Source: Pseudomonadota bacterium (GTDB lineage: Bacteria > Desulfobacterota > Binatia > Binatales > Binataceae). Taken from it: 64,000 bases of DNA. A program made the translations under genes and the position numbers. Positions 26,055 to 35,804 of this stretch are shown one piece after another (positions within the stretch are counted from its first letter, which is position 1; each line of letters opens with the position of its first letter). The stretch is taken from positions 1 through 64,000 of the forward strand of contig JAJPJA010000070.1 of assembly GCA_021324455.1 (NCBI GenBank). Direction: 5' to 3'. A model generated the notes under the pieces. The model saw only the letters and a program-made list of their open reading frames with translations, did no database searches and was not told where the DNA came from.

Positions 26055-27280
26055 ATTGCGGCGCGCACGGCGCGCGGACCGCTCGCAGTCCGCGATCGAT
26101 CCCCGCCAATCAATCGATCCTCTCCGATCAATGAATCCTGCGCGATCAGGTCCAGCCACGGACCCTCGGTCCGAATAAGCGTCCGTGACCAGGCCGCCAG
26201 CAATTCGCGCTGTTGCGCCTCGGCGCAGTCCGCAGGCAGCTCAAGCTGCCGGCCCGGCATACAATCGGAGTACAACCACGCCTCAATTAGCGGCGTTGAC
26301 GATGCGGCCGCTTTAATATCAGCCGCCGCCGCGGCCTTTTGGTAGGCAAACCTGATCGGCTCCTGCCAGGCCATCGGCAGATGCGTAAAAGCAGATTCAG
26401 CGAGCGCCCGGATCGACGGGGAGCCGCTGACCAGCCCGAGCCGAAGACTGCCCCAGGCGCGCATCAGCTCCTGAACCGCCCGTATCAGGGGATGACGCTT
26501 GGCGCCAATGATTGCTTTTCGATTGCGGCAAGATTGTGCGGCCGCCATCGCGGCCGCTGCGGGAATTTCAGCGGCGCCGGTATGCCACTGATAAAGTCCG
26601 GCCCAGCTGCGAAGCGGTTGATCGGCCAGATTGTAGATACCCGCAGACGTCGGGTCGTGCAGCAGCCTGACGATACCGTCGCCGACACGGTCGATTCGAA
26701 TCGCATTGGAGGGGAGCTGTCCGGAAAACGGCAGCGTAAAGCCGATGGCCTGAGCCGATTCCAGCAGATGGCGCGACCACGCCGTGTAGGCGCCGTAAAC
26801 GTGGCCCAGACGCAGAATGACGCATCGCCGCCCGGGTCCGCGCAGCGCACGCAACGCCGCCTTTTCGCACGCCAGCTTGTCCCGGCCGTAGGTGGTATCA
26901 GGCCGCGGAGCCTCGAACCGATTCACCCCGCCCTCGATACAACTGCTGTAGACCGCAATCGAACTCAGATAGATCAAGGTCTTGACGCGGGGAATCGCCG
27001 CGATGGCGCCGATCATGGCCAGATTTTCGGCCCGCGCCGGTCCGCTTGAGCCGCCGGCCAGCGCGCAATGCACCACCGTGTCGCAATCGCCGATAGTGGT
27101 TTGTGCGGCGGCGGGCTGCGACAGCGAACCCACTCTGGTCTCGCACGGCAGCCCCGACAGCATCCCCGCTCCCACCCGATTTCTGCACACCGCCACCACT
27201 TGTGCCGCCGCGCTGTCCGCCAAACGTGCGGCCAGATACCGGCCGATTTGCCCGTTCGCTCCGGTCACTGCGATGCGCAT
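26048..27280 (-). CDS. NAD-dependent epimerase/dehydratase with C-terminal extension
   Basis: 410 aa from ATG 27280 (MRIAVTGANGQIGRYLAARL). SDR core to about residue 270: cofactor TGANGQIG, VVHCALAGG, LIYLSSIAVYS, the YGRDK Tyr-Lys pair and a variable substrate domain. The last 100 or so residues are Ala-rich and do not look like the usual SDR end. The 3' end carries imperfect repeats of a GATC-containing 12-16 base unit (26086-26150) giving SLIGEDRLIGGDR. Whether the tail is functional is unclear. Lies between the Gfo/Idh/MocA gene and the polymerase. Confidence 0.85.
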   Translation of the reverse strand: MRIAVTGANGQIGRYLAARLADSAAAQVVAVCRNRVGAGMLSGLPCETRVGSLSQPAAAQTTIGDCDTVVHCALAGGSSGPARAENLAMIGAIAAIPRVKTLIYLSSIAVYSSCIEGGVNRFEAPRPDTTYGRDKLACEKAALRALRGPGRRCVILRLGHVYGAYTAWSRHLLESAQAIGFTLPFSGQLPSNAIRIDRVGDGIVRLLHDPTSAGIYNLADQPLRSWAGLYQWHTGAAEIPAAAAMAAAQSCRNRKAIIGAKRHPLIRAVQELMRAWGSLRLGLVSGSPSIRALAESAFTHLPMAWQEPIRFAYQKAAAAADIKAAASSTPLIEAWLYSDCMPGRQLELPADCAEAQQRELLAAWSRTLIRTEGPWLDLIAQDSLIGEDRLIGGDRSRTASGPRAVRAAIC

Positions 27281-27324
27281 TGGCGGAGCCGTTCGAGTCG
27301 AATCCAAAAAACCCTCCGTTTCAG

Positions 27325-28338
27325 TCACGCGGGCGGCGGATTGAGGCGATAGCAGCTTTCGATGAACGCGGTGGTCAGACGCGATGAGGCCGCCCCCGCC
27401 AACGCCGCAATCCCGCTGGTGCATTGGCGGAAAAACTCGCACCAGTGCGCGGAGAACGCCCGGTAGGCGCGGCCCGTCGCCGGCTCTGCGCCGCCCGCTG
27501 CTGCGAGCTGCGCCACCGTCTGGCCGTCGCCGGTGCACAGTTGCGCCGGCGCGTCGGGAGCGGTGCCGATTCTGAGCTGCGCATGATCGAATTGCAGTAC
27601 CACCTGGTTGGGATAGTCGTTCAGACGGCTGACGGCCACGGCGAGCTTGCATGGCGGCTGCCCGGCAGGTATCAGCGTTCCGGTCGCCCTTGCCTCGTAG
27701 TCCAGCTCTTCATGATAGACGATGGCGCTGTGCTCGATGGTAAAGTCCTGCGCGCCACAGATTGAGAACACCTGATCGATCAGATGGCAGCCCGACTCCA
27801 TCAGAACCCCGCCGCCGGCACTGCTCCGGCTGGCCTGATACCAATCGCTGCCGCGGCCGGTGGCGCGCAGCCGCCCGCCCTCGCTGGCCCACACACCGCG
27901 CAAGCGGCCCAGCAGCGACTGGGCGACCAACCGGCGGGCCAGTGCGACGCCGCGGTAAGTGCGGCGCATGAATCCGGCGCCAATCTGGATCCGCGCCGCG
28001 GTTCCCGCCTCCATGATCCAGTCGTGCTCCGCGACATTGGCGGCGAAGGGTTTTTCACACAGCACATGCCAGCCGCGCGCAAACAGCCGCTCCCACACCG
28101 GGCGCCGGCAGCCCAGCGGGATTGCCAGCAGCGCCACATCGACCTCCGAACACTGCTCCAGCTGCTGATACACGGATTTGATCCGGTAAGCGGCGGCCAG
28201 CCGGGCGGCCCGCTGGCGGTTTAGATCGCACAGCCACATGACCCGGGCCTGGCTCAGGGCATTCAGCACCGGAAGGTGATAGTCCTCCACCACGCTGCCC
28301 GCCCCGATGATACCCACGCGAAACAACGGTTGGTCCAC
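27325..28338 (-). CDS. Gfo/Idh/MocA-family NAD(P)-dependent sugar oxidoreductase
   Basis: 337 aa. N-terminal Rossmann FRVGIIGAGSVVEDYHLPVL, the CEKPFAANVAEHDWIM stretch with the family's EKP motif, and a C-terminal alpha/beta domain with GGGVLMESGCHLIDQVF (the GGGxxxDxGxH-like signature, with E in place of D). Oxidises or reduces a ring hydroxyl of a nucleotide sugar. GTG start at 28338 after GGAGGG. Three bases separate it from the flippase gene upstream. Confidence 0.92.
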   Translation of the reverse strand: MDQPLFRVGIIGAGSVVEDYHLPVLNALSQARVMWLCDLNRQRAARLAAAYRIKSVYQQLEQCSEVDVALLAIPLGCRRPVWERLFARGWHVLCEKPFAANVAEHDWIMEAGTAARIQIGAGFMRRTYRGVALARRLVAQSLLGRLRGVWASEGGRLRATGRGSDWYQASRSSAGGGVLMESGCHLIDQVFSICGAQDFTIEHSAIVYHEELDYEARATGTLIPAGQPPCKLAVAVSRLNDYPNQVVLQFDHAQLRIGTAPDAPAQLCTGDGQTVAQLAAAGGAEPATGRAYRAFSAHWCEFFRQCTSGIAALAGAASSRLTTAFIESCYRLNPPPA

Positions 28339-28341
28339 CGC

Positions 28342-29976
28342 TCAACCCTCCACCGCAACCCGGGTCCAGCGCAGCCTGGCCAGGGTGCCGTCAAGCCAGA
28401 TCCGCGGCTCCCGCAATCCGCTGGCCACTGCGGCCGAGGCAAACACCGATCCTCCCACCGCGGTACAGACCAGCCCGGCCAACGCGGAGGGGGCCGCTCC
28501 GGTCTGGATCGCGCGCCTGACCGAATACACCGCGAGTGCCGTGACAGCCATGCACAGGGCCATCCTGGCGGCAAACCGCCAGGTTTCGCGCTGCGGTTTC
28601 CAGCCCAGCCGCCGCAGCAGCCACAGACTGAGCAAGCCGCAGTCGAGCAGGTAGTACAACGAGGTTGCCGCGGCCAGGCCCAGTATTCCCAGATGCGGGG
28701 CCAGGCCGAATTTTAGCGCGATGCCCACCGTGTACGCCGCCGCGATGCAGACGGTGGGCGTCCTGGTGTCATTGGCGGCGTAAAAGGTGTTGCTCAGATG
28801 CAGCAAGAGAGGATGTCCAATCAAAAGACCCGTATAGCACGCCAGAGCCATCCCCACGCTCTGTGAATCGGCGGCGGTGAAGCGGCCGTGCTGCAACAGC
28901 AACGCCACCACTCCAGGTCCGCAAAGAATTGTCACCACCACGACCGGCGCCATCAGAAACGCCAGCATTCGGACGACCCCGGCAAAGGTGTCGCGCAACT
29001 CGCGCAACCGTTCGCCCGCAATCTGAGCCGCCATCGCCGACAAGCTGGTGGTGGCCAGACCGTTGGCCACGATACCCGAGACGGCGACGCTCAGCCCCCA
29101 GGCATAACCCAACTGCGAGATGCTTCCGCGCGGCAGCGAAGAGGCCAAGTAGCGGTCGATGGCCGCGTCCGTTTTTACAAATCCCGCGCCCAGCAGCAGC
29201 GGCCCGGCGGCAATTAGAATCCGCGCCACCGCCGGATGAGAAAAATCAGGCTTGCGCACCATGCTCAATCCTCGGGCCGCTCCCCGCGTCAGGATCAGCA
29301 ACTGCAGCAGCGCCCCGCCTGAGGATCCGAGCGCGACGGCTTTGACGCCCAGCCAGGGAGCGGCGGCCAGCGCAACCAGCAGCGTGGTCAGGACGCAAAT
29401 GAACTGCGCCCCGGCGGGCAGCAGAAAATTAAGCACCGCGTTGTGCCAGGCGCCCAAAATAACCGCCAGCGACGCCAAAAAGATCAACGGGCTTTGCCAC
29501 CGCAGCAGACTGGCGCTTAAGGCGGCCACCTCGGGCTTCAGCCCGGGCGTAGTCAGCGCCACCAACGCCGGCGCCCAGATTGCCGCCGTCAGCGCAAGGG
29601 CCAAGGTCAAGCCGCCGGCTATCACGGCTATGGCCAGACATACCTCCCACACCTGCTGATCTGCACAAAGCTGGCGGGTATGCACCAAATTGACTTGCAA
29701 CGGATAGGCCAGCGAGCCCGCCACCACCATCCCGACAAACACCGGGATGGTGCCGGAGGCGACGAATGCGTCCATCTCCGCACTGGAGCCGAAGCGCCCG
29801 GCCAGATAAAGCCCGAGGACGAAGTTGACGCCGGTGCTCAAAAAAAACAGGCAGCTCACCGCCAGTGCGCTGCCGAACATGCGGTTTTGGGCGCTTGCGG
29901 ACCGATCGAATGCGGATGTCCCGGCCTGGCCGCCAGAGCCAGCGCGGTTCTTGATTACCGAGATTACCGATGACAT
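28342..29976 (-). CDS. MurJ/MviN-family lipid-linked sugar flippase
   Basis: 544 aa from ATG 29976; the frame is open further up but there it overlaps the upstream O-antigen ligase gene. About 13-14 membrane helices. The N-terminal part ALAVSCLFFLSTGVNFVLGLYLAGRFGSSAEMDAFVASGTIP is typical of the MOP/MVF superfamily. It most likely moves undecaprenyl-linked repeat units across the inner membrane in place of a Wzx protein, since no other flippase is in the cluster. It could also be a true lipid II flippase. The start shares bases with the previous stop (TGATG). Confidence 0.88.
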   Translation of the reverse strand: MSSVISVIKNRAGSGGQAGTSAFDRSASAQNRMFGSALAVSCLFFLSTGVNFVLGLYLAGRFGSSAEMDAFVASGTIPVFVGMVVAGSLAYPLQVNLVHTRQLCADQQVWEVCLAIAVIAGGLTLALALTAAIWAPALVALTTPGLKPEVAALSASLLRWQSPLIFLASLAVILGAWHNAVLNFLLPAGAQFICVLTTLLVALAAAPWLGVKAVALGSSGGALLQLLILTRGAARGLSMVRKPDFSHPAVARILIAAGPLLLGAGFVKTDAAIDRYLASSLPRGSISQLGYAWGLSVAVSGIVANGLATTSLSAMAAQIAGERLRELRDTFAGVVRMLAFLMAPVVVVTILCGPGVVALLLQHGRFTAADSQSVGMALACYTGLLIGHPLLLHLSNTFYAANDTRTPTVCIAAAYTVGIALKFGLAPHLGILGLAAATSLYYLLDCGLLSLWLLRRLGWKPQRETWRFAARMALCMAVTALAVYSVRRAIQTGAAPSALAGLVCTAVGGSVFASAAVASGLREPRIWLDGTLARLRWTRVAVEG

Positions 29977-32693
29977 CAGCGCTGGCTGCTCGCTTTCAGC
30001 CGCTGGCTGAAACTGGCGTAACTGATCGAATAGAAGCGGTTGTCGGGCGCCAGCTTGACCGCGCGCGCGTAGTCCTGGTCCGCGGCATAATACTGGTAGC
30101 CGCGGTCCTCGGCCTGGGCCAGTTCGAAAAACGCGGCCGCCGACCGGGAATCGATGCCGGCCGCCTTTTTGAGCCACGCCGCCGATTGATCGAATTTGCT
30201 CTGCGCCAGATAAACTTCGCCCAACTTCAGCGCCACCTCAAAATTGCCGGGCTCCAGCGCGGCCGCCTGCCGCAAGACTTGCGCGGCGCCGTCAAGCTGG
30301 CCCGCCCCGCGCTCGATCGCGGCGGCGGCCAGCAGCAGCGTGACGCGGTCGGCGCCGGCGGCGATACCGCGATCCAGCAGCTCACGCGCGCGCTTCAACT
30401 GGTTGGCCGGCGCCAGCACGGTTTGGGCCATCAGGCGGTAGGGATCCGGATTGGCCGGATCGGCCGCCATCGCCCGATCGAAGCAGTGCGCGGCCTCATC
30501 GCGCCGGCCCGCCCGCGCGTAGGCTATCGCCGCCGCGGTCAGAAGATCGCTGCGCCGCATTCCATCGGGTTCGTCGCCGGCGGCCCGCATCAGCGTTGCG
30601 GCCTGTTCGCCGAATCTGCCCAACACCCGGTAAAAGTCAGCCAGCGCGAGGCTTGCGCCGGCGTAGCGGGCCGCCATCGCACGCCGCAAACCGGCGATCA
30701 CGGCGTCCTGCTCCAGCGGCGTCAGCCACGGGATGAACCGCACCGCGAGGTAATAATGGGTCTCAAGCGATGGTGAACAGAACACCGAGCGGGTGATTGC
30801 CGCCGCCGCCGCTGCCGCCTCGCCCCGCTCAAACAGCGCATGAGCATAGAGGTCGCGTGCGACCGGATTGGTCGGCTCCAGCTCAAGCGCGATACCCAAC
30901 TCCTGCGTGCGCCGCGCCGCCGGCAGCGCTTCTCCCAGCGCCTGGATGATGGCCAGATGCACGCGCGAATTGGCCGGATGAGCCTGCACCTGGGCGCGCA
31001 GGAAAGCGCCGTCTCCCGTCGCCGACAAATTGTAGGGATAAGGTACTACTGGTTGATGCCAGGCCGGCCACATGAGGCCCGCGGCGAGCAGCGCGCCGGC
31101 GCCGCCCAGCCATCGGGCTCGCCCGGCCGGCGGGCTTGCACCGCGCCCGACGCATAACTGGCGCAGCAATCCCGCCGCCATCACCGTCGCCAAAAGCGCG
31201 TTGGCCGGGATGCGCAGCGGGAAATCGAACAACGACTGTACCGCCGCCGCGCTTAAACCGCCGGCAAACGCCGCCGCGATCGGGAAACCGTCCGCCGGTA
31301 ACTGCCACAGCCGCGGGCCGATCAGGCTGATCAGGGCGCCGATGACGGCTGAGGCCAGCAGCAGGCCGACCACCCCGGTCTCAGCCGCCAACTGCAGGTA
31401 CTCGTTATGGGCGGCCGGCCAGAACCCCGCCGACCATGGCGGCGATGAATAACGGCGGTACAGGTCGGGCCAAGCGCCCAATCCTGCACCCAGCAGCGGG
31501 AACTCCTCGAACATGGCCAGCGAGTCGCGGGCGGGCTGCAAGCGGGCGTCGAAGTCGGCGCGCGCAAACGCCTCGCGCATGCGCTGGCCGGCGTTGAGGC
31601 GATAGTCGCCGGCAGTCAGGTAGACCGCCGCGGTGGTGACGGCCACGATGGTCATCGTCAATGCCAACCGGGTGGCGCGTCCCCGGCGCATGATCGGCGG
31701 CTGCCGATCATGAGGCAGGCGCGCGGTCAGCCGCATAAACACCAGCGTTCCGGCGGCGGCGGCGACCCATCCGCCGCGCGAGCCGCTGGCGATCAATGCC
31801 GCCGTCACCGTCAGGGCGGCCACGCCGGCGAAAATTACCGCCGCAAGATGCTCGCTGAGGCCGCCCAGCAGTCCGGGAAACAGCAGGACCGCGAGCGTCA
31901 GCGGCAGGATCATCGCCAGGTAGTTGGCGTAGTGATCGGGATTGGCGAAGGAGCCGAAGGCGCGCGCCCCCCAGGGTTGATGACCGTGCCAGTCATAGGG
32001 ACTGAAGATCCCCAGCGGCTGCGCGGCCGCGACCGACCCCTCAAGCAGCCCGATCAACGCAATGGTAAAGCCGGTAATCAGGATGGCCGCGGCCAAAAGC
32101 GCGATCGGCCGCCGCTCACCGGCGCCGGAGGGATACAGCAGCACGATCAGGCCGATCGCAAAATACGACAGGGCCTTGAGCAGGGCGATGCGGGTCAGAC
32201 CGGGCGCCATCGACAGCGGCCTCCAGTCTATGCGCGGCTGCGTTGGTCTTTGCTTCTCCGGCGGTGCTGGCGGATGCGCCGGAGGCGCGAACGGCACCGG
32301 CAGTCCAAAGCGCACCTCCGATTCCGTAGGCAGCAGATAGCGTTCCGGCGCTGGTGCCGGGTTTTGCAGCCATTGATAAGGCGCCTGTTGCGGCCATCCC
32401 GGGAGGCTGGCGCGGTAAATCCGGTACGTCGCCGGAAAAATCACCCGTTCGATCGACGGCGGTAACGGCAGCAGTTGCAGGGCCGCCACGGTCAGGAAGA
32501 GCGTTGCCGGCACCAGCACGCGCCGCATCGGCGCACTGGGCAGCGCGGCGGGCAGATGGCCGGCCGCAATCCACACCATCCACAGCGCCGTCGCGGCAAA
32601 CGCCGCCTCCTCCATTATTCGGTAGGCCCACGGATGCACCGCGCCCAAAGCGAGCGCGCTGAAAGGTATCAGCAGGACAACAATCAAAAACAT
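29976..32693 (-). CDS. O-antigen ligase/polymerase (Wzy_C) with C-terminal TPR repeats
   Basis: 905 aa. Residues 1-490 have about 11 membrane helices with the Wzy_C-type outside loop: ARDSLAMFEEFPLLGAGLGAW and AHNEYLQLAAETGVVGLLL are hallmarks of the O-antigen ligase domain. Residues 540-900 are helical repeats with several TPR-like units (AHALFERGEAAAAAA, ALELEPTNPVARDL, ALKLGEVYLAQSKFDQSAAWL). Likely polymerises or attaches the polysaccharide outside the inner membrane, with the TPR part holding partners. With the Wzy-like protein at 24591 the cluster has two candidates for polymerase and ligase. Confidence 0.9.
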   Translation of the reverse strand: MFLIVVLLIPFSALALGAVHPWAYRIMEEAAFAATALWMVWIAAGHLPAALPSAPMRRVLVPATLFLTVAALQLLPLPPSIERVIFPATYRIYRASLPGWPQQAPYQWLQNPAPAPERYLLPTESEVRFGLPVPFAPPAHPPAPPEKQRPTQPRIDWRPLSMAPGLTRIALLKALSYFAIGLIVLLYPSGAGERRPIALLAAAILITGFTIALIGLLEGSVAAAQPLGIFSPYDWHGHQPWGARAFGSFANPDHYANYLAMILPLTLAVLLFPGLLGGLSEHLAAVIFAGVAALTVTAALIASGSRGGWVAAAAGTLVFMRLTARLPHDRQPPIMRRGRATRLALTMTIVAVTTAAVYLTAGDYRLNAGQRMREAFARADFDARLQPARDSLAMFEEFPLLGAGLGAWPDLYRRYSSPPWSAGFWPAAHNEYLQLAAETGVVGLLLASAVIGALISLIGPRLWQLPADGFPIAAAFAGGLSAAAVQSLFDFPLRIPANALLATVMAAGLLRQLCVGRGASPPAGRARWLGGAGALLAAGLMWPAWHQPVVPYPYNLSATGDGAFLRAQVQAHPANSRVHLAIIQALGEALPAARRTQELGIALELEPTNPVARDLYAHALFERGEAAAAAAAITRSVFCSPSLETHYYLAVRFIPWLTPLEQDAVIAGLRRAMAARYAGASLALADFYRVLGRFGEQAATLMRAAGDEPDGMRRSDLLTAAAIAYARAGRRDEAAHCFDRAMAADPANPDPYRLMAQTVLAPANQLKRARELLDRGIAAGADRVTLLLAAAAIERGAGQLDGAAQVLRQAAALEPGNFEVALKLGEVYLAQSKFDQSAAWLKKAAGIDSRSAAAFFELAQAEDRGYQYYAADQDYARAVKLAPDNRFYSISYASFSQRLKASSQR

Positions 32694-32717
32694 GAGTCAG
32701 AGAGAATGGGGGGCCGC

Positions 32718-35117
32718 TCAAAGTGCAGCCGGTTTGCCGCCGCCGTCCGGGGAGGGCGGCGGTGCGGTTGGCTTGCGGCCGGGCCGCGATTCGTATTCGC
32801 CGTAGTAACGTTGATAATAGTGGCTGTAGTCGTAATAGGCATGATCCTGGGGATCGGCCCGGTTGAGCACAACCCCGAGCACTTTGGCCCCCACCTGCGA
32901 CAGGCGCACGCAGGCCTCGCGCACCAGATGACGCGAGGTCTTGCCGCGCGCGACTACCAGCACGCCGTCCACCATGGTGGCCAGACCCAGGGCGTCGCTG
33001 ACCGGAATAATCGGCGGAGAATCGAGCAGCACATATTCGAATTGGCGCGCGATGCGCTCGATCAGCGCGCGCATCTCGGGCGAAGTCACCAGTTCGGTCG
33101 GATTGGGCGGCAGCGAGCCGGCACCCAGCAACGACAGCCCCGGGACCGCGGTGCCGACGATGGCCTGATTCAACTCGCGCAGCCGGACCAGCACCTCGGT
33201 CAGCCCGGCGTCGGCCGCCACCCTGAGGATTTCATGGCATCGGGAGCGGCGCAGGTCGGTATCGATCAGCAGCGTGCGGCCGCCGGCCTGGGCGAAGCCG
33301 GCGGCAACGTTAACCGCAGTAATGGTCTTGCCCTCGCCGCTGGCGGCGCTGGTGATCAGGATGGTTTTGGGGGCGCCGCCGGCTTTGGAAAACATGATTG
33401 CGGTGCGGATTGCGCGGTAGGCGTCGCCGGCCCCCGAATAACTGCCGCGCAGGGCCATCAGTTCCCCGTTTCCGGCCGCCAGCGGGATGCGCCGGTCGGC
33501 CTGGGGACGGGGAATGGTTTTGTGCCGGGAAAAGCCATAACCATAGCTGTTGCTGCCGTTGAGCTGTTCGAAATCGGGCACCAAGCCCAGATGGGGCAGG
33601 CCCAGGTAGCGCGTGACCTCTTCCGAACTCTTGAAGGTGTCGTCCAGGGTATCGAGCAGGAACGCCAGACTGACGGCGCCGAACAGGCTGATCAGACCGG
33701 CCCAGACCACCACCCGCACCAGACCCGGTCCGGAGGGATAAAGCGGCGCCACCGCCTGGTCCACGATCGACACGTTGGAAGCGGGCAGGTCGGAGGAGAC
33801 GCTGATCTCGTTCATCCGCTGCAGGATGGTCTTGTAAAGCTGGCGATTGGCTTCCACCTCGCGTTCGAGGATAGCGTCCTGCAGCGAGGCGTTGTTGAGC
33901 GCGATCGCCTGGGCCTTGACCTGTTCGATTTCGCGGCTGAGTTCGGCCTCGGACGCCACCGCCGCCTGATAGCCGGATTCAACGCTCTCAACCACTTTGC
34001 CGATCTCGCGGTCAAGATGCTGCTGGGCCTCGCTCAGGCGCGCCTTGAGGTCGTCGAGCGGATGGTAGCCGGGATTGAACCGGTTGCTTAGGCTGGCGTA
34101 CTGAACCGCCAGATCGCCCAATTCTTCCTTGAGCTTCTGAATCAGGGGATTGCCGATCACGGCGGGCAGCGATTCGTAATCCCCCTTGCGGATCAGCTGG
34201 TGCTGGCTTTCCAGCGCGATCCGGTTGCCGGAGGCTTTGGTCAGTTCGCTGTTGAGTTCGGTCAGCCGCTGCATCAGGGGCTCGCCCCGGCCCTCGTCGT
34301 TGGCGCCGCGCGACTGCAGCGTGACGATTCCGCGATCCTTGCGGTATTGGTTCAACGCGGCCTCGGACTTCTCGACCTTCTCCTTGATCTCGACCTGCTT
34401 TTGCGCCAGGAAATCCGCGGCGCTGCGCCCGGCCTCGGCATGCATCTCCAGACCGCGCCGGATATAGGCTCGCACGTGGGCGTTGGCAATTCGCGCGGAC
34501 AGGCCGGGGTCGGGGGTGGCGAATCCCACCACCACCAACCGGGTGCCGCGTTCGGCCTGGATCGAAAGCTTGTCGAGATAGGAGTCGATAACCTCGGGCG
34601 CGACGCCCAAAGTGTCGGCCGCCGGCGCGCGCCGGCCCCGGCGCCCATCCCCGGCCAGCGCGCGCAGCCGCCCTCGCACCAGCGCCGCCAATTGCCCAAT
34701 CGGTCCGGGCGGGATCAGCGTATCGTTGACCAGCGGATTGCGCTGCAGGCCCAAATCCCGGATCACATGCGCCGCCAAACTGCGGCTTTTCAAAACGTTA
34801 TACTGGGTCCGGTAGTAATCATGCTCCGGGTTGGAGACCTGCTCGGCCAGCACTTCCTTGACGTCGAGCACCTGGGGCGACTGCGGCTGGATCATGATCG
34901 TCGCGTTGGCCTCGTAGACCGGCGTGCGGCTGACGTACCAGACCACCGCCAGGGTGATCGCCGAGAGCACGCTGGTGCCGATCAGCCAGCGCTGTTTGCG
35001 CACGATCCACCAGTAGCGCCGCAGCGTCGACTCCTCGTGCTGCGGATGTCCAAACGGCTGGTTCAGCGGGTTTCCGTGAAGAACAGGCGAGATAGTATAG
35101 GGCGATATTTCGTTCAT
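32718..35117 (-). CDS. Wzc/GumC-type polysaccharide co-polymerase with BY-kinase domain
   Basis: 799 aa. Wzz domain with first membrane helix at about 44-62, a long periplasmic coiled-coil region (235-440, GNVR-like), second helix at about 467-487, then a cytoplasmic tyrosine autokinase. Walker A SAASGEGKT at 590-598, Walker A' LLIDTDL at 617-622, Walker B VLLDSPP at 696-702. The C-terminal cluster HAYYDYSHYYQRYYGEYESR has eight tyrosines (761-775), the usual autophosphorylation tail. It controls chain length and export. First gene of the minus-strand cluster; partners are the Wza-like exporter at 36386-37585. No cognate phosphatase is in the window. Confidence 0.96.
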   Translation of the reverse strand: MNEISPYTISPVLHGNPLNQPFGHPQHEESTLRRYWWIVRKQRWLIGTSVLSAITLAVVWYVSRTPVYEANATIMIQPQSPQVLDVKEVLAEQVSNPEHDYYRTQYNVLKSRSLAAHVIRDLGLQRNPLVNDTLIPPGPIGQLAALVRGRLRALAGDGRRGRRAPAADTLGVAPEVIDSYLDKLSIQAERGTRLVVVGFATPDPGLSARIANAHVRAYIRRGLEMHAEAGRSAADFLAQKQVEIKEKVEKSEAALNQYRKDRGIVTLQSRGANDEGRGEPLMQRLTELNSELTKASGNRIALESQHQLIRKGDYESLPAVIGNPLIQKLKEELGDLAVQYASLSNRFNPGYHPLDDLKARLSEAQQHLDREIGKVVESVESGYQAAVASEAELSREIEQVKAQAIALNNASLQDAILEREVEANRQLYKTILQRMNEISVSSDLPASNVSIVDQAVAPLYPSGPGLVRVVVWAGLISLFGAVSLAFLLDTLDDTFKSSEEVTRYLGLPHLGLVPDFEQLNGSNSYGYGFSRHKTIPRPQADRRIPLAAGNGELMALRGSYSGAGDAYRAIRTAIMFSKAGGAPKTILITSAASGEGKTITAVNVAAGFAQAGGRTLLIDTDLRRSRCHEILRVAADAGLTEVLVRLRELNQAIVGTAVPGLSLLGAGSLPPNPTELVTSPEMRALIERIARQFEYVLLDSPPIIPVSDALGLATMVDGVLVVARGKTSRHLVREACVRLSQVGAKVLGVVLNRADPQDHAYYDYSHYYQRYYGEYESRPGRKPTAPPPSPDGGGKPAAL

Positions 35118-35804
35118 TCACTCGGCGACCTGTTATGACCTTGGGAATAATGGCAGTAGGTGAAAATGGCGCGGCGGCCTGACGCCGGACCCCGTTCCCG
35201 CGGCAATCAAAACCGCCGCCATCCAAACCGGCGCCGCGGCTTGCGGCCGCATGTTCCGCCCACGCGTCCGCCCTCCAGTGGGAATCTGGTCCGCCGCTGC
35301 CAACTCCATACACTCGCCGGCAGCCAGCTCTGTTATCGCCGTAACCGGCCCCGGTCTGCATAATGCCCGTGGCCGTGGAGCAGCCGCTAATCTGCCGGTG
35401 TGCGCGAATCGTAGTCGGCATGGAGCCGCAATACTGTCCATGGTTCACGACCCGGACCTGCGGTTTTGTCATCAATAGACTGCGCGATGTCCTCATCGGG
35501 TTACCTTTGTATCGCTCTCTGAGTAGTCATTTAGTTGGCTCCGACTATGTAGCAAACTATCTCCTCCGGCGGCGACAGCCAGATGCCGGGGAAGTAAATA
35601 CCTACTTCATGGTGTGGCGAATTGAGTATGGCCTGATGCGTTGAATCGGACGGCGTCAATTTGGTCACTTTCGTACATCGAGGCGGCTTTACAATCCGGC
35701 TCAGCTGTGGCCGATTAGTTTTGTCAGATAATTAGACTCCCGGTTCAACCGGAGCGGCTTCGCAAACGGCCACATACTTAATTGTTCTTTCAAGGTAAAG
35801 GATT
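35118..35804. other. divergent promoter region of the polysaccharide cluster
   Basis: 687 bases, more AT-rich than its surroundings, between the BY-kinase gene (minus) and the small secreted protein (plus). It must carry the promoters of both. A dyad CCGGTTCAACCGG lies at 35740-35752, about 55 bases before the ATG at 35805, and may be a regulator site. A frame at 35363-35644 would encode 93 aa but has no Shine-Dalgarno or family likeness, so it is not called. No riboswitch was recognised. Confidence 0.5.
35740..35752. promoter_or_regulatory. dyad CCGGTTcAACCGG, possible operator
   Basis: Perfect 6-bp arms around one base, 53 bases upstream of the secreted-protein start, in the divergent region of the polysaccharide genes. 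Too short a loop for a hairpin, so a protein-binding site is more likely. The regulator is unknown. Confidence 0.35.

Noticed and set aside
32475-34091. 538-codon plus-strand open frame
   Set aside because: Antisense to the Wzc-like kinase and O-antigen ligase genes.
35363-35644. 93-codon frame in the divergent polysaccharide control region
   Set aside because: No ribosome binding site or family likeness; could be real but cannot be supported.
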